Shown here piece by piece: positions 43,496 through 51,704 of a stretch of 64,000 nt of DNA. The position numbers and the translations under genes are program-made. The notes under the pieces were generated by a model. The model made no database searches and had not been told where the DNA came from. It worked only from the letters and a program-made list of their open reading frames with translations. Numbering within the stretch: position 1 is the first letter of the stretch; each line of letters starts with the position of its first letter. The DNA comes from Candidatus Binatia bacterium (lineage in GTDB: Bacteria > Desulfobacterota > Binatia > UBA9968), in contig DASXUF010000049.1 in assembly GCA_036504975.1 (NCBI GenBank), forward strand, positions 16,058-80,057. The letters are read 5' to 3'.

Positions 43496-45580
43496 TCACT
43501 TTTCCCCCCGCGCTACTTCCTTCATCGTGGCGGCCGTGATCGGCCGCCGCGCCGACTCGTAATTTTCCCAGGGATCTTTTTTGAGCCGCGCCAAGCGCCG
43601 GCGGAGATTCCGAACGTTGAACCGGTCCGGGCCGACGCCCGCGGCGACTTCTTCCCAGGTGAGCGGCGTGGAGACCGCTGCGCCGGCGCGCGCGCGCGTG
43701 GAATAGGCGGCGACGGCGGTCGCGCCCCGGCCGTTGCGCAGATAGTCGATGAAGATTTTCCCGTTGCGCCTGGCTTTGGACATCGTCGCCAGATAGCGAT
43801 CCGGCGCTTCCCGCGTCATTTGCCCGGCCACGCGCTTCGAGAACTCTTTGATCTCGTCCCATTCGTACTTGCGGACGATCGGGACGACGACGTGGAGCCC
43901 CTTCCCTCCGGTGGTTTTGACAAAGCCGTTCAATCCCAGGCCGCCGAGCATGCGGCGGAGCGAGCGCGCGGCCTCGATCATTCGCTTCCAGGGCAGCTCA
44001 GGGTCCGGATCGAGGTCGAAGGTGAGGCGGTCCGGTTGCTCGATGCGGTCGCTGCGCGAGCCCCAGGTGTGGATTTCGAGCACGCCCATCTGCACCAACG
44101 AGATCAGCCCCGGAAGAGAATCGACGACGACGTATTTTCCCACGGAGCCCTTTTCTTTGATGGCCACGCGCCGCACCCAGTCGGGCAGGTTTTCTCCGAC
44201 GTGCTTCTGGTAAAAACACTCCTTCTGGTATCCCTCCGGACAGCGGACCAGGGTCAGCGGCCGGCCCGCAAGATGGGGCAGAATCCACTCGGCGATATCC
44301 TCGTAGAAGAGCGCGAGCTCGCGCTTGGTGATTCCTTGTTCGGGATAGAGGACGCGGTCCGGATGCGAGAGAGCGATCCCGGCGATTTTCATCACGGCCT
44401 CATGAACATTTCCATTGTTGGATTTTGCACTGCCCGACGACGCCGGCAACGGCCGCTCGCTGATTATTTTTGCCGCGGGCTTGTCCTCGCGGAGCCCCTT
44501 AAAAGATGGATGGCGCAACAGGCCGTCGCGAGTCCAGCCGGAGAACTCGATCTCCCCCACTAGCTCCGGCCTCACCCAATGTAATCTCTCGCGCGCAGTT
44601 CCGCGAGGCGGATTGGAAAACGGCGGAGACTCTACGGCGATCCGATCCAGGCGGGAGCGGAGCTGCGCCAGAGATTCGTGCGTAAATCCGGTGCCGACCC
44701 GCCCGGCATAGACCAACTCGCCTCTATCGTTGTATACGCCGAGAAGCAGCGCGCCCAACCCCACGCGCGAGCCCGCGGGATCGGTGAAGCCGCCGACTAC
44801 GAACTCCTGGCTCGCGTGGCATTTGGTTTTCACCCATTCGCGTCCGCGGCCCGGACGATACAGCGACTCCTTTTGTTTGGAGATCACCCCCTCGAGCCCA
44901 AGCTGGCAGGCGCGGCGGTATAGCGCTTCGCCTTGGCCGACGATGTGATCGCTGAAGCGGATCGTTCCGGCGGCTTTTTTCAGGACCTTGGCCAGCACAT
45001 TTTTGCGCGCCAGAAGCGGGGCGCGCGTCAAATCGTATCCGTCGAGATGCAGGAGATCGAAAACAAAGTAAGTCAGGCGTTCCGTTTTGTTTTTGCTGAG
45101 CGCTTCTTGGAGCGACTGAAAGTTCGTCGCGCCGTCTTTTTCCACGACGACGATTTCTCCGTCGAGCATGGCCTGATCGACGGGCAGATGGGCGGCGTCG
45201 CCGCCGAGCTTACCGAAGCGATGAGTCCAGTCCTTGCCTTCGCGGGTAAAAAATTTTACCTGTCCCGCCTGGACTCGGCAGAGCGCCCGATATCCGTCGA
45301 ATTTGATCTCATGCAGCCACTCATCACCTGCGGGGACTGCGTTCACGAGAGTGGCCAGTTGCGGGCGGATAAAATCGGGAAGTCCGGCTTTCCTTACGCC
45401 GGGAAGATTGTCGACGAGCCCTGTTTCTTTATTTGGCTTTTTGCTTCGGCCGGCCTTCACGCCACCGAGAATACCCGGCAAACTGGTTATAAGTCCACCG
45501 CCCGGGGCTTCGTAAGCTTCTCTACCCGATTCGAGCGGGTGATGAAAATCGCGATCTTGTCGGTAGGACCGAAGCGCCAT
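43496..45580 (-). CDS. ligD: Non-homologous end-joining DNA ligase LigD lacking the phosphoesterase domain
   Basis: The protein is about 694 aa. The ligase domain has the adenylation motif EIKFDGYRAL with Lys93, GEIVVVEKDG and EGVISKQKES, then an OB-fold. The polymerase/primase domain begins near residue 400 (LSHPDRVLYPEQGITKREL) with the catalytic FDLDPDPE and TTGGKGLHVVVPI. The first residues, MALRSYRQDRDF, look like the start of the usual 3'-phosphoesterase domain, but only about 60 residues separate them from the ligase, so that domain is missing. No Ku gene is in the window. The ATG at 45580 fits this leader; one at 45586 is possible. Confidence 0.9.
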   Translation of the reverse strand: MALRSYRQDRDFHHPLESGREAYEAPGGGLITSLPGILGGVKAGRSKKPNKETGLVDNLPGVRKAGLPDFIRPQLATLVNAVPAGDEWLHEIKFDGYRALCRVQAGQVKFFTREGKDWTHRFGKLGGDAAHLPVDQAMLDGEIVVVEKDGATNFQSLQEALSKNKTERLTYFVFDLLHLDGYDLTRAPLLARKNVLAKVLKKAAGTIRFSDHIVGQGEALYRRACQLGLEGVISKQKESLYRPGRGREWVKTKCHASQEFVVGGFTDPAGSRVGLGALLLGVYNDRGELVYAGRVGTGFTHESLAQLRSRLDRIAVESPPFSNPPRGTARERLHWVRPELVGEIEFSGWTRDGLLRHPSFKGLREDKPAAKIISERPLPASSGSAKSNNGNVHEAVMKIAGIALSHPDRVLYPEQGITKRELALFYEDIAEWILPHLAGRPLTLVRCPEGYQKECFYQKHVGENLPDWVRRVAIKEKGSVGKYVVVDSLPGLISLVQMGVLEIHTWGSRSDRIEQPDRLTFDLDPDPELPWKRMIEAARSLRRMLGGLGLNGFVKTTGGKGLHVVVPIVRKYEWDEIKEFSKRVAGQMTREAPDRYLATMSKARRNGKIFIDYLRNGRGATAVAAYSTRARAGAAVSTPLTWEEVAAGVGPDRFNVRNLRRRLARLKKDPWENYESARRPITAATMKEVARGEK

Positions 45581-45602
45581 AAACATACTATGGATCGAAC
45601 CA

Positions 45603-45716
45603 TCACGTGATGGCGGGCCGGTGAGGCAACCCGCAACGTCCGCGATAAACCCTTTTTCTTTTTTCCCGCCTTTTCTTCGATCGTTTGCCGGTCGCGGCGG
45701 CCGATTTCTTGCTCAT
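45603..45716 (-). CDS. Possible small basic protein, 37 aa
   Basis: An AGGAGGG site stands 11 bases upstream of an ATG whose product is MSKKSAAATGKRSKKRREKR plus 17 more residues, including VYRGRCGLPHRPAIT. It is very basic and would bind nucleic acid, if made. It lies just upstream of ligD on the same strand. The evidence is only the start site and the basic composition. Confidence 0.3.
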   Translation of the reverse strand: MSKKSAAATGKRSKKRREKRKRVYRGRCGLPHRPAIT

Positions 45717-45889
45717 TTCTTTGGCGGCCCTCCTTTCGCCGGTCGATTCAAAAATCATACCCCCGTCCGACCAGCGCACAAAGTGGGTAAAGGCCGGAAT
45801 CGATGTAGGAGTATTCCTCGATGTAAGTAAACACCGGGGATACGTAGGAGGGACGTAAGAAAGAAAATAAGTGATGCAGTGCAGCGCGG

Positions 45890-46159
45890 TTATCGCCCGC
45901 CGTGCTTGGTCGGAGCGGCGCGATCGACCTCCGTCGCCGCGCCCAGAGAGCGAAGCGCCGCTAAAACGGCATCCAGGCCTGTCGCTTGCGGCCCCGTCAT
46001 GCTTTCCTCTTCGGCGACCTGCAACTCTCTTGCGTCATACTCCCACTGACGCAAGATTTGAATCTTCTGACCGCGTGAAAGATCGGGCTTTTGAACGACT
46101 TCAGCGGGGGTCTTAAAGACACCACCGGGATCCAACAGTGCTTTTTCAAAATCGGTCAT
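45890..46159 (-). CDS. Conserved small soluble protein, 89 aa
   Basis: The product begins MTDFEKALLDPGGVFKTPAE and contains LSRGQKIQILRQWEYDAREL, a pattern I have seen in short hypothetical proteins of proteobacteria next to stress-type genes. It is acidic and probably helical, with no membrane segment. A CGGAGG box precedes the ATG. It is divergent from the DUF1328 gene. The function is unknown. Confidence 0.72.
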   Translation of the reverse strand: MTDFEKALLDPGGVFKTPAEVVQKPDLSRGQKIQILRQWEYDARELQVAEEESMTGPQATGLDAVLAALRSLGAATEVDRAAPTKHGGR

Positions 46160-46239
46160 TCGACACCTCCGAAAGAAAATGAATCACACTTTCAGAATAG
46201 CACCTGCCGCCCGTTACATCGTTTAGGAATTCACCCCAT

Positions 46240-46267
46240 TTGCAGTCCCCGGATCTTCGCCTAGACT
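46240..46267 (+). promoter_or_regulatory. Sigma70-like promoter of the DUF1328 gene
   Basis: TTGCAG and TAGACT stand 16 bp apart, about 50 bp upstream of the start codon. The spacing is slightly short, and the match is moderate. Confidence 0.4.
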
Positions 46268-46275
46268 GGAAGAAA

Positions 46276-46293
46276 GCGGTGGTGGACCACCGC
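46276..46293 (+). promoter_or_regulatory. Hairpin in the 5' leader of the DUF1328 gene
   Basis: GCGGTGG and CCACCGC form a perfect 7-bp stem with a 4-base loop. It lies about 9 bp after the predicted -10 box, so it would be at the very 5' end of the mRNA, where it could stabilise the transcript. Confidence 0.45.
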
Positions 46294-46317
46294 AACCACA
46301 AAGGAAGGGGGAGGTTT

Positions 46318-46488
46318 ATGCTTAACTGGGCAGTGACTTTTTTAGTCGTCGCGCTGATTGCGGGCGTCCTTGGGTTATCCGGGATTGCCGGCGCAGCTAC
46401 CGAGATCGCCTGGATCCTGTTCGTCGTGTTTCTGATCCTGTTTCTGGTCAGCATGGTGACGGGACGCCGCGCCGGCCCGCCGGTGTAA
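46318..46488 (+). CDS. DUF1328 small membrane protein, 56 aa
   Basis: The product begins [20 protein letters not shown] and continues [20 protein letters not shown], two membrane segments in the typical DUF1328 arrangement. The ATG at 46318 follows GGGGGAGG. Members are often among the most highly induced stress genes, but their role is unknown. It has its own promoter-like sequence, a leader hairpin and a terminator, so it is a separate unit. Confidence 0.88.
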   Translation: MLNWAVTFLVVALIAGVLGLSGIAGAATEIAWILFVVFLILFLVSMVTGRRAGPPV

Positions 46489-46545
46489 CTTCGCCCCGCA
46501 CGGTCGATTAACCGTAGATTAGTAGGTTAAAGGCATTTTTCGTTA

Positions 46546-46582
46546 GGGCGGGACCTGCTGCGAATCCCGTCCCATATTTTTC
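46546..46582 (+). terminator. Probable terminator after the DUF1328 gene
   Basis: GGGCGGGA pairs with TCCCGTCCC (one bulged base) around a loop of about 10 bases and is followed by ATATTTTT. The stem is GC-rich and in the right place. Confidence 0.55.
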
Positions 46583-46639
46583 CTCTCCTGAAAGCATCCG
46601 AACGCGTATGAGATTAAAAAATCTCCGCGCGGTTTAGGT

Positions 46640-46717
46640 AAAAAAACGGACGGTAGGCAATGGACGTCCCACCCGCAGGCTGTAACGCGGATGAACCGGT
46701 CGCTGGCTTACCGTCCG
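46640..46717 (-). terminator. Long-loop terminator or structured 3' RNA on the - strand
   Basis: On the - strand CGGACGGTAAGC pairs with GCCTACCGTCCG across about 47 bases and is followed directly by seven T. It lies 36 bp downstream of the peptidoglycan-binding protein gene. The long insert is unusual for a simple terminator. Confidence 0.55.
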
Positions 46718-46752
46718 CTTTAAAAACACCCGCGCGGACTAGTCGACTGGTG

Positions 46753-47244
46753 CTACTGCTGTTTCCCGCCTTCGGCCCCGCGCTTTAACTCTTTGCCTTC
46801 ACTGCCCGTAGCGCCCGCGTCACCGCCGGACTTTCCCGAACGAGCCGAGGAGCCTCGTCCCGAGGATGCGCCCTGCTCTATCCCGAGGGCTTTTTTGGTC
46901 TGCTCGTCGAGCGTTCCGGTCGCCTTCAGACCCTGCTTTTCTTGGAAGGCCTTGAGCGCGTCTTTGGTTTTTGGACCCATGACGCCGTCGATAGCTCCCG
47001 GATCTTGGCCCTTGTCTTTCAAGGCTTGCTGGACTTTCTTGATCTCTTCGTTGCCCGCCGTCGCGCCCGACCGCGACATACCCGACGCGCCTTGTTCGTT
47101 GCCGCTCTGCGCTTGGACGCCTGTCTGACTCTGCGATCCGCTCTGACTTTGTCCTTCTTTGACTTGCGCCCAGACCGCCAGCGTGGCAAAGGCTACTGCT
47201 CCGATTATCGAAAACGCTAAGAGCAATCTTTTGCGTGCTTTCAT
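46753..47244 (-). CDS. Peptidoglycan-binding (PG_binding_1) domain protein
   Basis: This 163-aa exported protein has a signal peptide (residues 1-27, ending AVWAQ), then a Ser/Gln-rich linker. A PG_binding_1 domain (about 67-117) follows with VQQALKDKGQDPGAIDGVMG, KTKDALKAFQEKQGL and TGTLDEQTKKALG. A low-complexity Gly/Ser/Lys tail ends the protein. It probably binds the cell wall or spans it. The family occurs near other stress-type genes such as those to the left. A terminator-like structure follows it. Confidence 0.85.
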   Translation of the reverse strand: MKARKRLLLAFSIIGAVAFATLAVWAQVKEGQSQSGSQSQTGVQAQSGNEQGASGMSRSGATAGNEEIKKVQQALKDKGQDPGAIDGVMGPKTKDALKAFQEKQGLKATGTLDEQTKKALGIEQGASSGRGSSARSGKSGGDAGATGSEGKELKRGAEGGKQQ

Positions 47245-47435
47245 CTCTTTCCCTCCTTTTATTTTATTTGAATGCAGACGACTCGCACTTTGCTTCCATG
47301 GGAAAGCACATGCGACGGCGAGGAAACCGCAGTGCCGATAAACATAGTGCGGGCCGATTTGGATCGGGTCAATCAGGGAAACACTTGAGAAAGGTGGTAG
47401 GGAAATCCCTTAGGGAAATAACGAACCGGTAACCC

Positions 47436-48437
47436 TCATTCAAGGAGCGCGGCAGACTCAGAGCCGTCCCTTAAATATAAAGGGGTTTTGGCCGGCCCCA
47501 AAAAAACCGCAGGCCGCTTGCCGGGTGCTGGAGATCTCGAGAAAAAAGTCTCGAGGAAATTTTCTATCGACAGAACGCCGGCGGTCCGGGCGTCGCCGTT
47601 GACGATCACGCCGACGACATTCCCGGAAAAATCGACGACGGCTCCGCCGCTCATGTGGTTCTCCACGGCGATGCCCCACTTCGTGTCGGATGGAATACCC
47701 TGGGCTTCAAGGTAGCGGCTCTCGTACAGTTCGATGTCCGCCGCGAAATATCCGCGGTGACGATCGTCGGTCAAATTCAGGAAGCCTCGAGCGATGGCAA
47801 AATCGCGGTCGCCCGGATACCCGGCGAGATAAACTTTTTTCGGCGGGACGAGCGGCTTCAAATCGAAGTCGGCCGCCGGACGGGTCAAGTCGATCATGCC
47901 TTTTTGAAAATCCCTCAGCTCCCAATGGGGAAACCCGACGCCGGGCTGCGGCCTCTTGAGACGGCCGATGACGAAGTCCCGGCGCTTGATCGTATCGTCC
48001 GGAGTCTGAACCCCGGCTTTCGTCGACTCCTCGCTTGTGAGATGTGACACGAGCTCGATCTCGAACTCCTTACCCCTATTTTGCGCCCGGTATCGGAGCA
48101 AGGGATGTTCTGCCGAACAGTCGACCGAAACGGAGTACCCGGATTTGGTCTGGTTATTCTTCAGGCAGTATTTCATGACATGATACGCGGTGACAAAGAG
48201 GCCGTCGGATGAGATAAGAAAACCCGATCCCAGGTCGGTTTGCTTCCAGCTCCCGTCCCGTTCTTTGTATTGGATCAGGATTTTCACGCTCTTCGATTGA
48301 GCGTCTTCCCAGGTAAAGCGAGCTCCTTCCGCTGCAAGCTGGGTAGGTTCGGTGAGGAAATTGGTTTCGGCGACGGAGGGAAACGACAGAACCAGGATCA
48401 ACCCGAAGATGAAACAAAATCTCTCGCAACGGCCCAT
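47436..48437 (-). CDS. Secreted trypsin-like serine protease
   Basis: The protein is about 333 aa with a signal peptide (MGRCERFCFIFGLILVLSFP..). The fold is that of trypsin-like peptidases: GSGFLISSDGLFVTAYHV gives the catalytic His, VYLAGYPG is a core strand, and ENHMSGGAVVDFSGNVVGV gives the nucleophile Ser in MSGG. The Asp of the triad probably lies in the RRDFVIGRLKRP segment. No PDZ domain is present. It should act in the periplasm or outside. The ATG at 48437 is chosen because of the signal peptide; the longer frame from 48539 adds an unlikely leader. Confidence 0.75.
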   Translation of the reverse strand: MGRCERFCFIFGLILVLSFPSVAETNFLTEPTQLAAEGARFTWEDAQSKSVKILIQYKERDGSWKQTDLGSGFLISSDGLFVTAYHVMKYCLKNNQTKSGYSVSVDCSAEHPLLRYRAQNRGKEFEIELVSHLTSEESTKAGVQTPDDTIKRRDFVIGRLKRPQPGVGFPHWELRDFQKGMIDLTRPAADFDLKPLVPPKKVYLAGYPGDRDFAIARGFLNLTDDRHRGYFAADIELYESRYLEAQGIPSDTKWGIAVENHMSGGAVVDFSGNVVGVIVNGDARTAGVLSIENFLETFFSRSPAPGKRPAVFLGPAKTPLYLRDGSESAALLE

Positions 48438-48699
48438 CAAGGTGTTTGCCCTTTTTATATTAATTTCCCCAAAACATCCACAAAAATCCTCTCGCTGTGT
48501 GAGTAAACGTCCGCCCGCCAGTGTTAAAGATCGGCGCAAACGGATGCACCTTTAATCCGTGGACGGTTCATACAATGGGGCGGCTGCCCGGATCCTAACT
48601 TGGCCGGTGATGACAAAAATGCTAGGTTCCTGAAAACGCAACCATGGAGAAGGGCGGAAGGCGACGAACGACGGAGCGTAAATAGCTGAAAATACTTAT

Positions 48700-48794
48700 G
48701 GAGAAGGATGCTGTCCGGTGATGGCGCTGGTCTTCAAAACCAGTCTGGGGATCGTAAGGTCCCCGGAGGGTTCGACTCCCTCCCTTCTCCGCCA
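48700..48794 (+). tRNA. selC: tRNA-Sec (anticodon UCA)
   Basis: The 95-base gene has the 8-bp acceptor stem GGAGAAGG/CCTTCTCC, the extended D arm, the anticodon arm CTGGT-CTTCAAA-ACCAG with TCA, a long variable arm (CTGGGGATCGTAAGGTCCCC) and the T loop GTTCGACT. The 3' end GCCA is encoded. The layout aligns well with E. coli selC. Its presence means the organism reads UGA as selenocysteine. No selenoprotein gene is evident in this window. Confidence 0.96.
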
Positions 48795-48874
48795 GGAAAA
48801 CGCTGTCAACTTCGGGATAGAGTCGGCTCCGAAGGGCAAATTGCGGGCAGTTAGAATCCTTCGCGAATCGGAGA

Positions 48875-50095
48875 TCAGAACGGTGCCGCCACCTGCCGGT
48901 GCAAAAAAATTTCTCGTCTTTCCCGAGCCGACGCGAGGATCGCCAGGCAGACTTCCAGCGTCGCCTCGCCCCAGCGGCCGTTGTGCAGCAGCGGCCCGTT
49001 ATTGATCACGGCGTCGTAGAACTCGTCGACGACTCTTCCTTTGTCCGGCACCGCCCTTCCCAGCGGCACCGGGACTTCGTGCCTTCCCGCATCGTCATAA
49101 ATAAAAACGCCGTCAGGCGAGGGCCGCATGTCGCCGCGCTCGCAGCTCACGATGGTCATGCCGAAGTGAGGGTGGCGCCGCTGCGCGTCGCTAGGCGCGA
49201 AGGCTTCGCGTCGCTGCCGCGACCCGCCGTATCCGGTGGCGGCTTTGAGCGCGGCCTCCTCTTCAGGATTTTTGATGCGGCCAAGCGCGGCGCGAGCCTG
49301 ACCGTGCCGATCCGATGTTTTGGGCTGACCGCTCTCCCCAACCCAATCATGAAACTCGTCGGTATCGAAGCGATCGTAACCGCTGTACACCGCCGTGGCC
49401 GCCGCCCCATCGACGAACTCGAGATACGCCGTAACGCTTCCCTCCGTGGGACGATCGGGATCCCAGATTCCCGTCATCGCGCGGACGCTCCTCACCAGGC
49501 CGCCGCCGAGCCATCGCACCACGTCGATCTGGTGCGGAACCTGGTTGAACACGACGCCGCCGCCGAGCCGCGTGTCCAACTCCTCGGGCCGCCGCGGCCG
49601 GTAGAGAAAGTCGGTAAAATTCCACGTGTGGATCATCCTCACCCGGCCCAACTCGCCGCTGCGCGCGATCTCGCCCATTTTCAAAATCGGCGGGTCGAAG
49701 CCGTGCGTATGGCCGACGAGAAGACAGATTCCGTTGCGTTCCGCCGCGCCGTTCATCGCCTCGCACTCTTCGATCGAGAGCGCCATGGGCTTCTCCACGA
49801 TCACGTGCTTATGGCGCTCAGCCGCCGCGATGACGTGCTCGGCGTGGCACTGGTGCGGCGTGGCGATATAGACGCCGTCCACGTGCGAGCTGCCGCAAAG
49901 ATCCTCGACGCGCTCGTAGACCTCGGCGTGAAATTCCGAGCGAAACTTCTCGCGGGCCTCTTTTCTGAGATCCGCCGCCGCCGTGATCTTGACCCGCGGA
50001 TGGGCGACCAGACTGGGCAGCATGGAAGTCGCCGCCCTTCCCAGGCCTGCGATTCCCAATCTCAACACCGGCCGGTTGTTCGCCAGACCGTTCAT
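48875..50095 (-). CDS. Gfo/Idh/MocA-family dehydrogenase, phthalate dihydrodiol dehydrogenase-like
   Basis: This 406-aa NAD(P)-dependent enzyme has the N-terminal fold LGIAGLGRAATSMLPSLVAH, then GVYIATPHQCHAEHVI and VIVEKPMALSIEEC, which carries the conserved Lys-Pro of the family. The C-terminal domain has GGGVVFNQVPHQIDVVRWLGG. The closest match from memory is phthalate 4,5-cis-dihydrodiol dehydrogenase (Pht4/OphB). It would re-aromatise the diol made by the Rieske oxygenase, whose gene overlaps it by 4 bp (ATGA). The exact substrate is uncertain. Its 3' end lies 80 bp from the tRNA-Sec gene. Confidence 0.8.
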   Translation of the reverse strand: MNGLANNRPVLRLGIAGLGRAATSMLPSLVAHPRVKITAAADLRKEAREKFRSEFHAEVYERVEDLCGSSHVDGVYIATPHQCHAEHVIAAAERHKHVIVEKPMALSIEECEAMNGAAERNGICLLVGHTHGFDPPILKMGEIARSGELGRVRMIHTWNFTDFLYRPRRPEELDTRLGGGVVFNQVPHQIDVVRWLGGGLVRSVRAMTGIWDPDRPTEGSVTAYLEFVDGAAATAVYSGYDRFDTDEFHDWVGESGQPKTSDRHGQARAALGRIKNPEEEAALKAATGYGGSRQRREAFAPSDAQRRHPHFGMTIVSCERGDMRPSPDGVFIYDDAGRHEVPVPLGRAVPDKGRVVDEFYDAVINNGPLLHNGRWGEATLEVCLAILASARERREIFLHRQVAAPF

Positions 50096-51423
50096 CTCGG
50101 CGGCGCGGAAGGATTGATCCCGGGGACGAATTTGCGGAGCTCTTTGGTCGCCTCGATCCAGTCGGCGTCTTTGGGCAGGACCGCCGCGGCGCCGCGCACC
50201 CGGTAAATCGCGGGGTCGAGCGCGCCCGCCGGCGCGGCTTGGTTTTCTTTGAACGCCCTGGCCGCATCTATCAGACGATCGCGCGCGCGGATGATCGCCG
50301 CATCGCTCGTTCCCAGATGCTCCCGCGTGCGGTCGTAGATCGCCCCCATCCCTTCCTGCACTCCCGCGTCCTGCGCCCAAAATTCAGGGATACCAGAGAA
50401 GAGCCTGGTCCGCTGCAATTCCCGATCGAAGAAGAAATCGTTTTCCCGGCCCGCCTTGGGGCGCCACCTTCCCCCCGGCTCGTTGGTGGGCGGCAGGAAT
50501 TTATCCGCGCCGACGAATCCTGCGCCCGCGCCGGCGCGCAGCCGGGCGATCTCTTTCTCCGCCAGCGGTCGCAACGGGTGGAAAGTCGCGGCGATGAGCA
50601 TCGTCGTCTCGTCGTCCACGGGAATCCACATGCGGCTATGCCGCGTCGGGTTTTCGCCGTAAGGGCCGGTCATGGTGTAAAACGGCAGAAGGAATTGCGT
50701 GATGCGCCAATAACAGTTCTGTTCATCGATATCCCGGCGCGCTCCGATCAAGACGCCGTACTCCGTATCCGTGACGTAAAAACGCGGATGAGTATCCTTC
50801 TTGCGCCACAGGCTCACTCCGTCCGATCCTTCGAAGATTTCGGGTTTGAGCTGATCGGCGGGGGCATGAAGGAAGGAGACGTGGCTCTGGTCGATCTCCC
50901 CCTCCAATGCCTGCGCGAAATTGCAGAACTGGATGCGCTTTGCCAGGTAGCGATTTTCATCCGGCACGAGATTCCACTCCATCTCAGGCAGCGACGGCAG
51001 CGGCCTCAACTTTCCCATATAGGTCCAAACGACCCCTCCACGCTCCTGACACGGGTAGGCCGTATGGCGGATCTTATCCTTGAAGTTACTCTCGGGCGGC
51101 TCGCTCGGCATGTCCAGGCAGTTGCCGTTCACATCGTACTTCCAGCCGTGGTAAACACAGCGCAGCCCGCACTCCTCATTGCGCCCGTAAAAGAGCGGAG
51201 CGCCGCGGTGAGAACAGTGAGCGCCTAACAGGCCGACCCGTCCCTGGGTATCGCGGAAAGCGATCAAATCCTCTCCCAGCAGTCTGACCCTGAGGGTCGC
51301 GCCGTCGCGCTCGGCGAGTTCGAATGAAAGCAAAACCGGCAGCCAGTATTGCCTCATGAACTCGCCCATGACCGTGCCGGGCCCGACTCGCGTCAGCAGC
51401 TCGTTCTCTTCGCGCGTAAGCAC
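50092..51423 (-). CDS. Rieske ring-hydroxylating oxygenase (phthalate 4,5-dioxygenase-like)
   Basis: This 443-aa oxygenase component has the Rieske site C70-S-H72 .. C89-V-Y-H92 in an N-terminal [2Fe-2S] domain. The mononuclear iron site is in ALEGEIDQSHVSFLH, with the two His and a bridging Asp. The start MLTREENELLTRVGPGT and length match the phthalate 4,5-dioxygenase (Pht3/OphA2) group. It should hydroxylate an aromatic acid with electrons from a reductase, which is not encoded in the window. It overlaps the dehydrogenase downstream. Confidence 0.85.
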   Translation of the reverse strand: MLTREENELLTRVGPGTVMGEFMRQYWLPVLLSFELAERDGATLRVRLLGEDLIAFRDTQGRVGLLGAHCSHRGAPLFYGRNEECGLRCVYHGWKYDVNGNCLDMPSEPPESNFKDKIRHTAYPCQERGGVVWTYMGKLRPLPSLPEMEWNLVPDENRYLAKRIQFCNFAQALEGEIDQSHVSFLHAPADQLKPEIFEGSDGVSLWRKKDTHPRFYVTDTEYGVLIGARRDIDEQNCYWRITQFLLPFYTMTGPYGENPTRHSRMWIPVDDETTMLIAATFHPLRPLAEKEIARLRAGAGAGFVGADKFLPPTNEPGGRWRPKAGRENDFFFDRELQRTRLFSGIPEFWAQDAGVQEGMGAIYDRTREHLGTSDAAIIRARDRLIDAARAFKENQAAPAGALDPAIYRVRGAAAVLPKDADWIEATKELRKFVPGINPSAPPR

Positions 51424-51704
51424 TTGGACTTCTCTCTCGTCGGATTTCTTATGTCAACCGAATCTTATCTGCGGCGATGCTCGCAGGTCAAACCGGATCA
51501 TCCGTTCTCAGCGAGACCTTTAAGAACCTTCTCGGCGGCTATAGCTTGCTTAACCCTTCGACCCGCGGGATGCGTTGGCCAAGAGCGCTTTTCGTCGCCA
51601 TATTTTGTTCCAGCCTCCAAGTAGCATGAGCCGCCATCGGCAATCAACGCGTCTCCCACGTCCGCGGCGCAATATTTTCCGGACCGCGCGTTTCATCGCT
51701 CGGT

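Noticed and set aside
51480-51560. A - strand fragment ending AIAAEKVLKGLAENG that recalls the end of a molybdenum-subunit protein
   Set aside because: The similarity is short, no upstream coding sequence continues it, and the frame is broken, so a remnant cannot be supported.
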